64,000 bases of DNA. Origin: Lachnospiraceae bacterium (GTDB lineage: Bacteria > Bacillota > Clostridia > Lachnospirales > Lachnospiraceae). The notes under the pieces were generated by a model, which saw nothing but the letters and a program-made list of their open reading frames with translations, did not search any database and was not told the DNA's origin. Where the stretch lies: the NCBI GenBank assembly GCA_021770755.1, contig JAETQI010000006.1, positions 62,001-126,000 of the forward strand. Reading direction: 5' to 3'. The translations under genes were made by a program, and so were the position numbers. Below, in pieces: positions 8,344 to 17,111 of this stretch (position 1 is its first letter; each line of letters starts with the position of its first letter).

Positions 8344-10755
8344 ATGAATTTTAGAGAATTATTGGGAAAAAAGATCTTATTTTTTGACGGCGGTATGGGA
8401 ACGCTGCTGCAGGAGCGCGGGCTAAGGACGGGGGAAGTTCCGGAGACATGGAATCTCTCACACCCGGAAGCCATCCGGCAGATCCACAAGGAATATCTGC
8501 TGGCAGGCTGCAACGTTGTCTCTGCAAACACATTTGGCGTGAATGCTTTTAAATGCAAAAATCTTGACTGCACGGTGGACGAGCTGGTAACTGCCGGTGT
8601 CAGGCTTACAAAAGAGGCTATCGCGGAAGTGCGCGGCGAATGCGACCATCCGATGTATTCCGCGCTCGATATCGGTTCGATCGGAAAACTGTTAAAGCCT
8701 CTCGGAGAGATCTCCTTCGACGAGGCATATGATGCCTTTCGCGAGATCGTCACAGCCGGCAGCAGGGCGGGTGCAGACCTGATCCTGATCGAGACAGTGA
8801 GTGATTCCTATGAGATCAAGGCGGCTGTCCTTGCCGCGAAGGAAAACAGCGATCTGCCAGTCGTTGTCACGATGATCTTTGACGAGAACGGAAAACTGCT
8901 GACGGGCGGAGACGTTGCGAGCGCGACTGCCATGCTTGAAGGTCTGGGTGTCGACGCGATCGGCTTTAACTGCGGACTGGGACCGGAACAGATGAAAGCG
9001 CTGCTGCCGCAGATGACCGCGTGCTGTTCGCTTCCGATCGTGATCAATCCAAACGCCGGACTTCCGGTTGTCGTCAATGGTAAGACGGTATTTAACGTGG
9101 CACCGGACGAGTTCGCACAGAGCGTAAAGACGCTGGTCGAGATGGGAGCAAGCGCCGTCGGAGGATGCTGCGGCACGACACCCGCGCATATCAGGCGCAT
9201 CGTGGAATGCTGCAGGGATATGGAGATCAGACCGGTCACGGACAAAAATCTGACAGTCGTGTCATCGTATAACCACGCTGTCTACTTTGCCAGAAAGCCG
9301 CTGATCATCGGTGAGCGCATCAATCCTACCGGCAAATCAAAATTCAAGCAGGCACTGCGGGATCACGACATGGAGTATATATATAAGGAAGGACTTGCGC
9401 AGGAGGAGAACGGCGCGCATATCCTGGACGTCAATGTAGGACTGCCCGAGATCGATGAGCCGCAGCTCATGCAGGAAGCAGTCACGGGCATCCAGTCGAT
9501 CATCGACCTGCCATTGCAGATCGATACCTCAGACCCGGAAGCGATGGAGCGGGGGCTGCGCTATTACAACGGAAAGCCGATGCTCAATTCCGTCAACGGC
9601 AAGAAAGAATCCATGGAGAGCGTTTTTCCGATCGCGAAGAAATACGGAGCCCTGTTAGTCTGTCTGTGTCTCGACGAGAGCGGGATCCCCGAGACGGTAG
9701 AGGGACGGCTGCAGGTGGCGGAGAAGATCATATGGACGGCTGCCGGGTATGGCATTCCAAAGAAGGACCTCGTGATGGATGCGCTCGTGCTCACGATCAG
9801 TACGGGTAAGGATAATGCAAACATTACGCTGGAGACCCTGCGCCGGATCCGTTATGAACTGGGGCTTCACACAGTGCTTGGCGTGTCCAACATCTCCTTT
9901 GGACTTCCGGACAGGAGCCGCATCAACACGGCGTTTTTCACGATGGCGATGAACAACGGACTGAGTGCCGGGATCGTCAATCCGTCCAGCGAGCCGATGA
10001 TGGCGGCATATTACAGCTTTAACGCGCTGATCGGGGAGGACGACCAGTGTATGGAGTACATCGCAAAGGCTTCGTCCCAGCCGGCAGACAAGCCAGCCGC
10101 GGCATCCGCGCCCAAAGCCGGACTGACACTTGACGAGGCGATCGTAAAAGGGCTGGCGGAGAGCGCCCACGAGGCGACCGTCAGGCTGCTTGAACAGAAT
10201 ATGGACTCGCTGACCATCATCAACGAGAAGCTGATCCCCGCACTGGATGTGGTCGGAAAGGGTTTTGAGGAGAAGCGGATGTTCCTGCCGCAGCTTCTGA
10301 TGAGCGCTGATGCGGCAAAGGCGTCCTTCGAGGCGATCAAGGCTGTCCTGTCAAAGCAGGGAAAGAGCAGCGAAAGCAAAGGAAAGATCGTGATCGCCAC
10401 GGTGAAGGGCGATATCCATGACATCGGGAAGAATATTGTCAAAACGCTGCTCGAAAACTATGGATTTGACATGATCGACCTCGGAAAAGACGTCGATCCG
10501 CAGCGGATCCTGCAGACAGTACAGGAGCAGCATGTGAGATTAGTGGGACTCAGCGCGCTCATGACGACCACGGTCGTCAATATGGAGGCGACCATCAGGC
10601 TTTTGCGGGAGCACGGTGCAGACTGCAGGATCATGGTGGGCGGCGCGGTGCTCACACAGGAGTACGCGGACATGATCGGCGCGGACTTTTATTCCAGGGA
10701 CGCGATGGGGTCCGTGCGCTATGCGAATGAACTGTATGAAAAAGGGGAATTGTGA
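8344..10755 (+). CDS. metH: Cobalamin-dependent methionine synthase
   Basis: An 803-residue enzyme that moves a methyl group from methyltetrahydrofolate to homocysteine through B12. Domains: homocysteine methyltransferase (about 1-290) with FDGGMGTLLQ at the start and the zinc motif GGCCGTTP near 273; pterin-binding barrel (about 310-570) with GERINPTGK; cobalamin cap and Rossmann domain (about 595-803) with DIHDIGKNIV near 690, whose His is the lower axial B12 ligand. The C-terminal activation domain of E. coli MetH is absent and is supplied by the upstream gene. Start ATG 8344 follows ACGGGGGA; longer in-frame extensions overlap the upstream gene. Confidence 0.95.
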   Translation: MNFRELLGKKILFFDGGMGTLLQERGLRTGEVPETWNLSHPEAIRQIHKEYLLAGCNVVSANTFGVNAFKCKNLDCTVDELVTAGVRLTKEAIAEVRGECDHPMYSALDIGSIGKLLKPLGEISFDEAYDAFREIVTAGSRAGADLILIETVSDSYEIKAAVLAAKENSDLPVVVTMIFDENGKLLTGGDVASATAMLEGLGVDAIGFNCGLGPEQMKALLPQMTACCSLPIVINPNAGLPVVVNGKTVFNVAPDEFAQSVKTLVEMGASAVGGCCGTTPAHIRRIVECCRDMEIRPVTDKNLTVVSSYNHAVYFARKPLIIGERINPTGKSKFKQALRDHDMEYIYKEGLAQEENGAHILDVNVGLPEIDEPQLMQEAVTGIQSIIDLPLQIDTSDPEAMERGLRYYNGKPMLNSVNGKKESMESVFPIAKKYGALLVCLCLDESGIPETVEGRLQVAEKIIWTAAGYGIPKKDLVMDALVLTISTGKDNANITLETLRRIRYELGLHTVLGVSNISFGLPDRSRINTAFFTMAMNNGLSAGIVNPSSEPMMAAYYSFNALIGEDDQCMEYIAKASSQPADKPAAASAPKAGLTLDEAIVKGLAESAHEATVRLLEQNMDSLTIINEKLIPALDVVGKGFEEKRMFLPQLLMSADAAKASFEAIKAVLSKQGKSSESKGKIVIATVKGDIHDIGKNIVKTLLENYGFDMIDLGKDVDPQRILQTVQEQHVRLVGLSALMTTTVVNMEATIRLLREHGADCRIMVGGAVLTQEYADMIGADFYSRDAMGSVRYANELYEKGEL

Positions 10756-10774
10756 TCGGGGGGATATCATGTAA

Positions 10775-12367
10775 ATGGGCAGATTCTTAAATAAGGGAAA
10801 TGAAAAGTTTGAGCGGTTTTCCAGATCAAGATATTATGTGGACAAAACGGAGCTGATCAACAAACTGCTTGAAAAAGACGAGACGGAAAAGTTTGTCTGC
10901 AACAGCAGGGCTCGTCGGTTTGGGAAGTCTGTGGCGGCGAATATGCTCGTCGCGTATTTCAGCAAAGGCGCAGATTCGAGAGCACTGTTCGAACCGTTGA
11001 AGTGTGTAAAGGATACGGCTTTTATAGAGAACATGAATCATTATGATACGATCTTTGCGGATATTCAGGCAGTTTTTGTGGAAGCGCGGCGGTCGAAAGA
11101 AGATCCGAACGAGTATCTTGACAAGTACTTTGTCGCGGAATTGAAAGCCGTATATCCGGATATCGTTTCCGATCATGATGTCCTGGAGAGGGCATTAGGA
11201 AAGATCTATCAGGAGACGGGCAGTCAGTTTGTCATCATTTTTGACGAATGGGATTATCCGATCAGGGAACTTCCCCCGCAACATAAAGAGCGGACGGATT
11301 ATGTGGAATTTCTCCGGGGACTCTTCAAGGGCAGCGACGCCAGTGAATACATACGTCTTGCGTATCTCACAGGGATCATGCCGATCGTCCGCACGAAAGG
11401 GCAGTCCGCTGTGAATAATTTTGTGGAATATACCATGACAAATCCAGGGGATCTGGCACAGAGTATCGGCTTTGTGGAAGAGGAAGTGCGAGCGCTCTGT
11501 GACAGGTTCGGCGTTGATTTTGAACAGATGAAGGAGTGGTATAACGGTTATGATCTAAACAATACGGCAATCTATAATCCGTTATCCGTTGTGCGGGCGC
11601 TCTCGGGCAGACGATTCCAGCAGTACTGGACAGTTACGGGGACTTACGGCGACATCGATGATCTGATCAATGAAAACTATGACGGACTGCGTGAAGATAT
11701 CATCCGGATGCTCTCGGGAAACAGGGTGTCGATCAATGTATCTGACGGCAGGAATGATCTGCAGACGTTCCAGAGCAAAAATGAAGTACTTACCGCGCTG
11801 ATCCATCTGGGGTATTTCGCGTATGATGCGGATACCAGAGAAGCCTACGTGCCAAACAAAGAGATCCAGGAAGTATTTTATCAATACATGGAAAATAACA
11901 GAAATGATAATCTGTCCAGATTCATGAGCCTTTCGGAAACGGTATTCAATGCGATCATTGATGAAAACGGAGAATACACTGCGCAATTGATCCAAAGCAT
12001 ACACAATGATTTTATCTCCGCGCTGGAGTATAACAATGAGAATTCCCTTGCCTGTACGATCATGATCGCGTTGATCTCGGCATTTGCACATTATCATAAG
12101 CCCATCCGTGAATTCCCTTGTGGGAAGGGATTTGCGGATATTGTATATCTGCCATTGTCAGACCGTACTGGAAATCCGGTGATTGTTGTCGAATTAAAAT
12201 GGGACGAAAGTACGAAAGCCGCCATTTCGCAGATCAGGGAAAAACAGTACCCAGAGTCTTTGGAGCGGTATTGGGGAGAGGTACTGCTGGTCGGGATCAA
12301 TTACGACAAGAAAACGAAGGAGCACAAATGTAACATCGAGCGTTTTGTCAAAAGTGATACAAAATGA
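10775..12367 (+). CDS. AAA-ATPase-like / PD-(D/E)XK nuclease domain protein
   Basis: A 530-residue protein of the AAA-ATPase_like plus DUF1703 (PDDEXK_9) architecture. The N-terminus has the family's modified P-loop SRARRFGKS (about 45-53) and FDEWDYPI (Walker B, about 156-163). The C-terminus has a restriction-endonuclease-like core: FADIVYLPL with the Asp, VVELKW (Glu-x-Lys) and a downstream IREKQYPE helix. These genes are often multicopy and variable in gut anaerobes; their role is unknown, with mobile-element or defence roles suggested by the folds. It follows metH by 19 bases but ends in its own terminator. Confidence 0.85.
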   Translation: MGRFLNKGNEKFERFSRSRYYVDKTELINKLLEKDETEKFVCNSRARRFGKSVAANMLVAYFSKGADSRALFEPLKCVKDTAFIENMNHYDTIFADIQAVFVEARRSKEDPNEYLDKYFVAELKAVYPDIVSDHDVLERALGKIYQETGSQFVIIFDEWDYPIRELPPQHKERTDYVEFLRGLFKGSDASEYIRLAYLTGIMPIVRTKGQSAVNNFVEYTMTNPGDLAQSIGFVEEEVRALCDRFGVDFEQMKEWYNGYDLNNTAIYNPLSVVRALSGRRFQQYWTVTGTYGDIDDLINENYDGLREDIIRMLSGNRVSINVSDGRNDLQTFQSKNEVLTALIHLGYFAYDADTREAYVPNKEIQEVFYQYMENNRNDNLSRFMSLSETVFNAIIDENGEYTAQLIQSIHNDFISALEYNNENSLACTIMIALISAFAHYHKPIREFPCGKGFADIVYLPLSDRTGNPVIVVELKWDESTKAAISQIREKQYPESLERYWGEVLLVGINYDKKTKEHKCNIERFVKSDTK

Positions 12368-12400
12368 ACAGGAGGACGAAAGTCCTCCTGTTCATTTTAT
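12366..12400 (+). terminator. Intrinsic terminator after the AAA/nuclease gene
   Basis: GAACAGGAGGAC, GAAA tetraloop, GTCCTCCTGTTC: a perfect 12-bp stem followed by ATTTTATCTT. It overlaps the stop codon and sits directly before the next promoter. Confidence 0.85.
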
Positions 12401-12401
12401 C

Positions 12402-12430
12402 TTGACAATCGTACGCAGATATAGTATACT
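12402..12430 (+). promoter_or_regulatory. Sigma-A promoter of the GntR-ABC operon
   Basis: TTGACA (12402-12407), a 17-base spacer and TATACT (12425-12430). The predicted start is near 12437. Confidence 0.85.
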
Positions 12431-12443
12431 CAACTGTGTCAAG

Positions 12444-12455
12444 TGTATTAATACA
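12444..12455 (+). promoter_or_regulatory. Candidate operator of the GntR regulator
   Basis: TGTATTAATACA is a perfect 12-base palindrome about 7-18 bases past the predicted transcription start and just before the ribosome site. Position and symmetry fit autoregulation by the GntR protein encoded next, as in the ytr operon of Bacillus. Confidence 0.5.
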
Positions 12456-12471
12456 GTCAGGAGAGATGGCA

Positions 12472-12891
12472 ATGATTTTGATAGACCACAAGGACAGACG
12501 TCCGCTTTATGAACAGATCATTGAACGGTTTCAGCAGATGATATTGTGCGGCGCACTGCAGCCCGGGGCGTCCATGCCTTCTGTCAGAAGCCTCGCGATG
12601 GAATTGTCATTAAATCCGAATACCATACAGCGTGCCTATCAGGAGCTGGAACGCACGGGTTATATCTATACCATCAAAGGAAAGGGCAGCTTTGTGAGTG
12701 AGACGGCGGCGGCAGCGGCCAGCAAACGGCGGCAGTTGCAGAAGGAACTGCAGGCATTTGCCGATAAGGCGCTGCTTGCAGGTGTTTCGGCGCTGGAATT
12801 GCAGGATATGCTTACTGAATGTATCCAGAACAGCAGCGTGTCAACGAACAGAATGGGGGAGGATCAGTATGATAACAGCGACCAATGTTAA
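12472..12891 (+). CDS. GntR-family (YtrA-like) transcriptional regulator
   Basis: A 139-residue repressor-type protein. The winged helix covers residues 1-75, with the GntR text RPLYEQIIERFQQMILCGAL, PSVRSLAMELSLNPNTIQRAYQ and GYIYTIKGKGSFV. The short helical tail without a ligand domain is typical of the YtrA subgroup, which usually controls ABC transporter genes in its own operon. AGGAGAG (12459-12465) is 6 bases from ATG 12472 and overlaps the alternative ATG 12466, so I prefer 12472. Its 3' end overlaps the ATPase gene by 23 bases. Confidence 0.9.
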   Translation: MILIDHKDRRPLYEQIIERFQQMILCGALQPGASMPSVRSLAMELSLNPNTIQRAYQELERTGYIYTIKGKGSFVSETAAAAASKRRQLQKELQAFADKALLAGVSALELQDMLTECIQNSSVSTNRMGEDQYDNSDQC

Positions 12892-13771
12892 AAAACATTT
12901 CGGCGACATTGTGGCAGTGAACGATGTCACAGTGTCGATCAGGGACGGTGAGGTCTTTGGCCTGATCGGTACGAACGGAGCGGGCAAGAGTACGTTTCTG
13001 CGCATGGTGGGCGGCGTGCTGAAGCCGGACAGCGGATCAGTCCTGGCGGACGACAAGCCTGTCTATGAGAATCCGCCTGTCAAGGCAGACATCTTTTATA
13101 TTTCCGACGAACAGTATTTTCTTCCCAATGCCACGCCAAAGGATATGGCAAAGTTTTACAGGGATTATTACAGATCCTTTGACATGGTACGGTGTGAGGA
13201 TCTGCTCCGCAGCTTCCAGCTAAAGCCGGAGGGGAAGATCAACACCTTCTCAAAGGGGATGAAAAAACAGCTCTCCGTGATCCTTGGCGTCTGTGCCGGC
13301 ACGAAATATCTGCTCTGCGATGAGACGTTCGACGGTCTCGACCCCGTCATGCGTCAGGCGGTGAAGAGCATCTTTGCGGGAGAGCTTTCTGAGAGGGATT
13401 TCACACCGGTGATCGCGTCCCATAACCTAAGGGAGCTTGAGGATATCTGTGACAGCGTGGGAATCCTGCATCAGGGCGGCGTGCTGATGCAGAAAGATCT
13501 GGAGGAAATGAAGCTGAATATCCACAATATACAGTGTGTATTTCAAAATGCACAGGATGAGCAGGCGGCGCTGGGGCTTCTGGAAATCATCAGGGCGGAG
13601 CGGAGAGGGACTTTGAACATCATCACGGTCCGCGGCACAGAGCGGGAGATCATGAATAAGATCCATTCTTTCGCCCCGATTTTTGCGGAGATCCTGCCCC
13701 TCACCCTTGAGGAGATCTTTATCAGTGAAACGGAGGTAGTCGGATATGATATCAAGAAACTTATTTTCTAA
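12869..13771 (+). CDS. ABC transporter ATP-binding protein
   Basis: A 300-residue ATPase subunit. Walker A GTNGAGKST near residue 38, signature FSKGMKKQLSV near 132, and Walker B LLCDETFDGLDP near 155, which has the LSGGQ altered to FSKGM as in YtrB/EcsA-like proteins. It should drive the permease encoded next. The substrate is unknown; YtrA-controlled systems are often linked to cell-envelope antibiotics. It starts at ATG 12869 behind GGGGGAGG, inside the end of the GntR gene, and overlaps the permease gene by 26 bases. Confidence 0.9.
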   Translation: MITATNVKKHFGDIVAVNDVTVSIRDGEVFGLIGTNGAGKSTFLRMVGGVLKPDSGSVLADDKPVYENPPVKADIFYISDEQYFLPNATPKDMAKFYRDYYRSFDMVRCEDLLRSFQLKPEGKINTFSKGMKKQLSVILGVCAGTKYLLCDETFDGLDPVMRQAVKSIFAGELSERDFTPVIASHNLRELEDICDSVGILHQGGVLMQKDLEEMKLNIHNIQCVFQNAQDEQAALGLLEIIRAERRGTLNIITVRGTEREIMNKIHSFAPIFAEILPLTLEEIFISETEVVGYDIKKLIF

Positions 13772-15932
13772 ACTGGTCAGACAGGATCTCAAAAAGCGGA
13801 TATGGTGTCCGGTCCTGATATTCATCGCGTACTTTCTGAGCATGGAGGTACGTCTGCTCATGGAGACGGAGAAGTATCTAAAGAACGCCAGAGAGTACAA
13901 CGATGATCTCTATGACATCGCAACCTATGTGAGCCATTTTTTCTTTGGCAGGGAGGCGTGGATAGTATCGGTCGTCACCTGTGTCATAGCATTTCTGTGC
14001 GGCATCAGTGGTTATGCCTATCTGCACTCCAGGGTGCAGATTGATACATACCACAGCCTGCCCGTCAGCAAGACACAGCTTTTCTGGTCAAAGTATATAT
14101 CTGGGATTTTGCAATTTTTCTTTCCTTTTTTGATTCATACGCTGATCTGTGCAGGAATAGCTGCAAACAGGGATGCATTTGGCATGGAAACTGTTCCGGC
14201 CGTGATGTCCTATATTGTGCTGCAGTTGGTTGTCTTTGTGCTGGCATACAGCACGACGGTGCTGGCAGCCGTACTGACAGGAAATGTCATTGTCAGCATA
14301 CTGGGAACTTGTGTTTTGTTTGCGTATAGTACATTTGTTTCTGTGCTGACCGATCTGCTGGCTCACCGCTTTTTTCAGACGTATTATACTTATGGAAACC
14401 AGCTTGGCGTATGGTTTGGAGAGAGGATCAGTTGCTTTTCACCGCTTTCGATGCTGTTAAGACTGTTTGCCAGACCGTATAGCGTAACGCAGGAAAGCGC
14501 ACAGACATTTTTTAAGTACGATTCCGCTTACATGTGGGTTCTGATCGCGGCGGCTGCCGTGTATAGTCTGGCTGCGTATGTCCTTTATCTGAAAAGGGCG
14601 TCGGAGGCGGCGGGAAGACCGATCGCGTTTCGGGCGGCGGAACCTGTGATCAGGACGATGCTTGTCATTCCGGTCTCCTTTTTTGTCGCGGTCTTTTTCA
14701 GTGTGATCTCACCGGATTCCGCCTCAGACAAATGGTTTTTGTTCGGACTGGTTTTTAGCTTTGTGATACTCAGCGTCCTGATCGGGATCATCTTCCGTCT
14801 GGATATCCGCGGCGCGTTCCTGCACAAGAGACAGTTCCTGTTCAATGCGGCGTGCACGGCGTTGATCTTTGTCGTACTGCGTTATGATGTGACAGGCTAT
14901 GATACCTATGTCCCGGCGGACGCGCAGCTACAGGGCTGCGCAGTATCGGTCTGCAATCTGATGCCGCTGACGCAGCATGTCAGGGTAAGCCCGTTTGGAT
15001 ATCATCATCTGGGCGCGGACGACTACCGTATGGCGAACATGGTGATCCAGGACAATCCAAGTGTCACGGCGCTTGCCAGAAAGGCGGCAGAAGAGCAGCT
15101 TACGTATCAGCGCTTTGATTACTATGAGGGAATCGAGCAAGTGCCCAAATATATCGATACGATGGAACGGCAGCAGCAGTATCAGCAGATCGCCTTTTGC
15201 TATAGACTCCGAAACGGAAGGACAGTCAACCGCATTTATTATATTGATCTGGCCGATGCGGACACCCTGAGACTCCTCTCGGATATCTTCGCAGATCAGG
15301 ACTATAAGCTTGGTGCTACGCCGCTTTTTAACGATAGCTGGCACATTGCGTTTGATGTCGTGAGGTGTAAGAGTAATTTTAGGACAGGGGAGATCAGGCT
15401 GACGCCGGAAATGCAGGCGGAACTGATCGGGACCTATCAGAAGGAATATATGGAGCTTGCGCTGGATACCGTCATACATGTGATCCCGGTCGGCACGGTG
15501 GACTTTGCGACGAAAAACGACTATGGCTACACGAGTTATAGCGGGAAAATGATGGTGTACCCGCAGTTTACCGAAACGATCGCGCTGCTGCAGGAGTTTG
15601 GCTTTGACATGGAAGCAAAACTGACAGCGGACGACGTGGAGAAGATCCGCGTGCAGAAAAATCTGGACTACTCGCGCTACCAGAATGAGACCGCATACAC
15701 AGTCTCCGAGGAAGATACTGTCGAATTCACCGGCAAAAAACAGATCCAGCAGATCTTAGACAGTGTTGTCAGTGACGGATTTGTGTGGGAGATCGGCAGT
15801 TTTGCAGATTATTTTGACGGACAGTACATTGTCGAGATCCAATATAAGGCAAAGGACAGTATAGAGAATGATTATCATTTTATCAAAGGGCAGATACCTG
15901 ATTTTGTAAAAATATCTGCAAAAACTGATTAA
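13746..15932 (+). CDS. ABC transporter permease with large DUF6449-like C-terminal domain
   Basis: A 728-residue membrane protein. The first ~390 residues hold about eight to ten hydrophobic segments (for example CPVLIFIAYFLS, VSVVTCVIAFLCGISGYAYL, VLQLVVFVLAYSTTVLAAVL, FIVIL-type segments near 325-345 and AACTALIFVVL near 373). The remaining ~340 residues are soluble and probably outside the cell, similar to the DUF6449 domain found on such permeases in Lachnospiraceae. It starts inside the ATPase gene, indicating translational coupling. Its stop overlaps the promoter of the next gene. Confidence 0.85.
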   Translation: MISRNLFSKLVRQDLKKRIWCPVLIFIAYFLSMEVRLLMETEKYLKNAREYNDDLYDIATYVSHFFFGREAWIVSVVTCVIAFLCGISGYAYLHSRVQIDTYHSLPVSKTQLFWSKYISGILQFFFPFLIHTLICAGIAANRDAFGMETVPAVMSYIVLQLVVFVLAYSTTVLAAVLTGNVIVSILGTCVLFAYSTFVSVLTDLLAHRFFQTYYTYGNQLGVWFGERISCFSPLSMLLRLFARPYSVTQESAQTFFKYDSAYMWVLIAAAAVYSLAAYVLYLKRASEAAGRPIAFRAAEPVIRTMLVIPVSFFVAVFFSVISPDSASDKWFLFGLVFSFVILSVLIGIIFRLDIRGAFLHKRQFLFNAACTALIFVVLRYDVTGYDTYVPADAQLQGCAVSVCNLMPLTQHVRVSPFGYHHLGADDYRMANMVIQDNPSVTALARKAAEEQLTYQRFDYYEGIEQVPKYIDTMERQQQYQQIAFCYRLRNGRTVNRIYYIDLADADTLRLLSDIFADQDYKLGATPLFNDSWHIAFDVVRCKSNFRTGEIRLTPEMQAELIGTYQKEYMELALDTVIHVIPVGTVDFATKNDYGYTSYSGKMMVYPQFTETIALLQEFGFDMEAKLTADDVEKIRVQKNLDYSRYQNETAYTVSEEDTVEFTGKKQIQQILDSVVSDGFVWEIGSFADYFDGQYIVEIQYKAKDSIENDYHFIKGQIPDFVKISAKTD

Positions 15933-15957
15933 CAAATAGCATCTCTTGTGATAAGAT
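15929..15957 (+). promoter_or_regulatory. Promoter of the lactonase-like gene
   Basis: TTAACA (15929-15934), a 17-base spacer and TAAGAT (15952-15957), overlapping the permease stop codon. Confidence 0.55.
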
Positions 15958-16019
15958 ATTTATATATATTTTCTGTGTACAAAAATTTTATATAAATGTG
16001 TAATCAGGAGGAGAACAGA

Positions 16020-17075
16020 ATGGCAGGAAAAAAATGTGTGGCATATGTGTCAACTTATACGATGGGAGACAAGCACGGGATTAAGATCTATGATGTTGAT
16101 ATGGAGCATGGGCGTTTTAGTGAGAAAGGATCCGTGCATATCACGAATTCCTCATATGTCACGATCTCGCACAACAGGAAATATCTCTACGCGATCACGG
16201 ATACCGGTGTTTCAAGCTACCGGATCCTGCCGGATGGAAATCTGGAATTTGTCAACACGGCTTCCACGAACAGTATGAGGGGCTGTTATCTCTCGACGGA
16301 TTATGAGGACAAGTTCCTGTTCTGTGCAGGATATCATGACGGAAAGATCACTGTGCTGCATCTGGATTCCAGCACAGGCGCAGTGGATGCCATCACGGAC
16401 GAGGTGTTTCACAAGGGACTTGGCAGTATCGCCGAGAGGAGCTACCGCCCGCATATCAGTTGCGTCAAGATGACGAGGGACAACAAGTATCTGTGCGCGG
16501 CGGATCTCGGGATCGATTATGTCAATATTTACCGCCTTGACCATGAGAGGGGGATCTTGAGACAGGTGGATATCATCCGGTGCGACATTGATTCCGCGCC
16601 AAGGCATCTCAAGTTCTCGGAGGATGGGCAGTTTCTGTACATCGTCAGTGAGATGAAGAACTGTATTGATGTGTACAGATATTATGAGGAAGAGAATGTT
16701 CCGTATTTCGATCTGGTACAGACGATACCGACCTCGGACAAATTCGAGGTAAAAGGCGTTGCGGCAAGCGCGCTCAATATCTCTGATGACGGCAGATATA
16801 TCCTGACATCGACTGCCGGGGATAACTGTGTCTCACTGTTTCAGATCAATCAGGGGACAGGGGAGCTGTCGCGCCTGTTCTATCTGCCTGTGAGCGGGGA
16901 ATATCCCAAGGATGCGGCGCTGTTTCCGGACAACAGGCATCTGGTAAGCCTGAACCACGAGTCCAACACGATGACCTTCTTCCGGGTGGATTATGAGAAT
17001 AATTATATGGTGATGAACGGCAAGGAGCTTGAGATCAATCAGGCAAACTGCATTATCTTCCATGAACTTGCCTGA
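16020..17075 (+). CDS. Lactonase family seven-bladed beta-propeller protein
   Basis: A 351-residue protein of the YbhE/YkgB lactonase family (6-phosphogluconolactonase of the propeller type). Blade-like repeats appear throughout: YLYAITDTGVSSYRI, DKFLFCAGYHDGKITVLHLD, NKYLCAADLGIDYVNIYRLD, GQFLYIVSEMKNCIDVYRY and GRYILTSTAGDNCVSLFQI. HISCVKMTRDNKYL matches the conserved PH/D segment of the family. It would hydrolyse 6-phosphogluconolactone or a related lactone, but the substrate cannot be read from sequence. ATG 16020 follows AGGAGG; an extension to 15996 lacks a ribosome site. Confidence 0.85.
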   Translation: MAGKKCVAYVSTYTMGDKHGIKIYDVDMEHGRFSEKGSVHITNSSYVTISHNRKYLYAITDTGVSSYRILPDGNLEFVNTASTNSMRGCYLSTDYEDKFLFCAGYHDGKITVLHLDSSTGAVDAITDEVFHKGLGSIAERSYRPHISCVKMTRDNKYLCAADLGIDYVNIYRLDHERGILRQVDIIRCDIDSAPRHLKFSEDGQFLYIVSEMKNCIDVYRYYEEENVPYFDLVQTIPTSDKFEVKGVAASALNISDDGRYILTSTAGDNCVSLFQINQGTGELSRLFYLPVSGEYPKDAALFPDNRHLVSLNHESNTMTFFRVDYENNYMVMNGKELEINQANCIIFHELA

Positions 17076-17084
17076 TATGATGAC

Positions 17085-17111
17085 AATCGAGTAGGGTTCC
17101 CCTACTCGATT
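17085..17111 (+). terminator. Bidirectional terminator between lactonase and aroC; ATCGAGTAGGG family
   Basis: AATCGAGTAGGG and CCCTACTCGATT pair perfectly around TTC, with TTT on the right. It contains the aroC stop codon and lies between convergent genes. The stem ATCGAGTAGGG recurs at 61231 and, inverted, at 63939. Confidence 0.8.
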
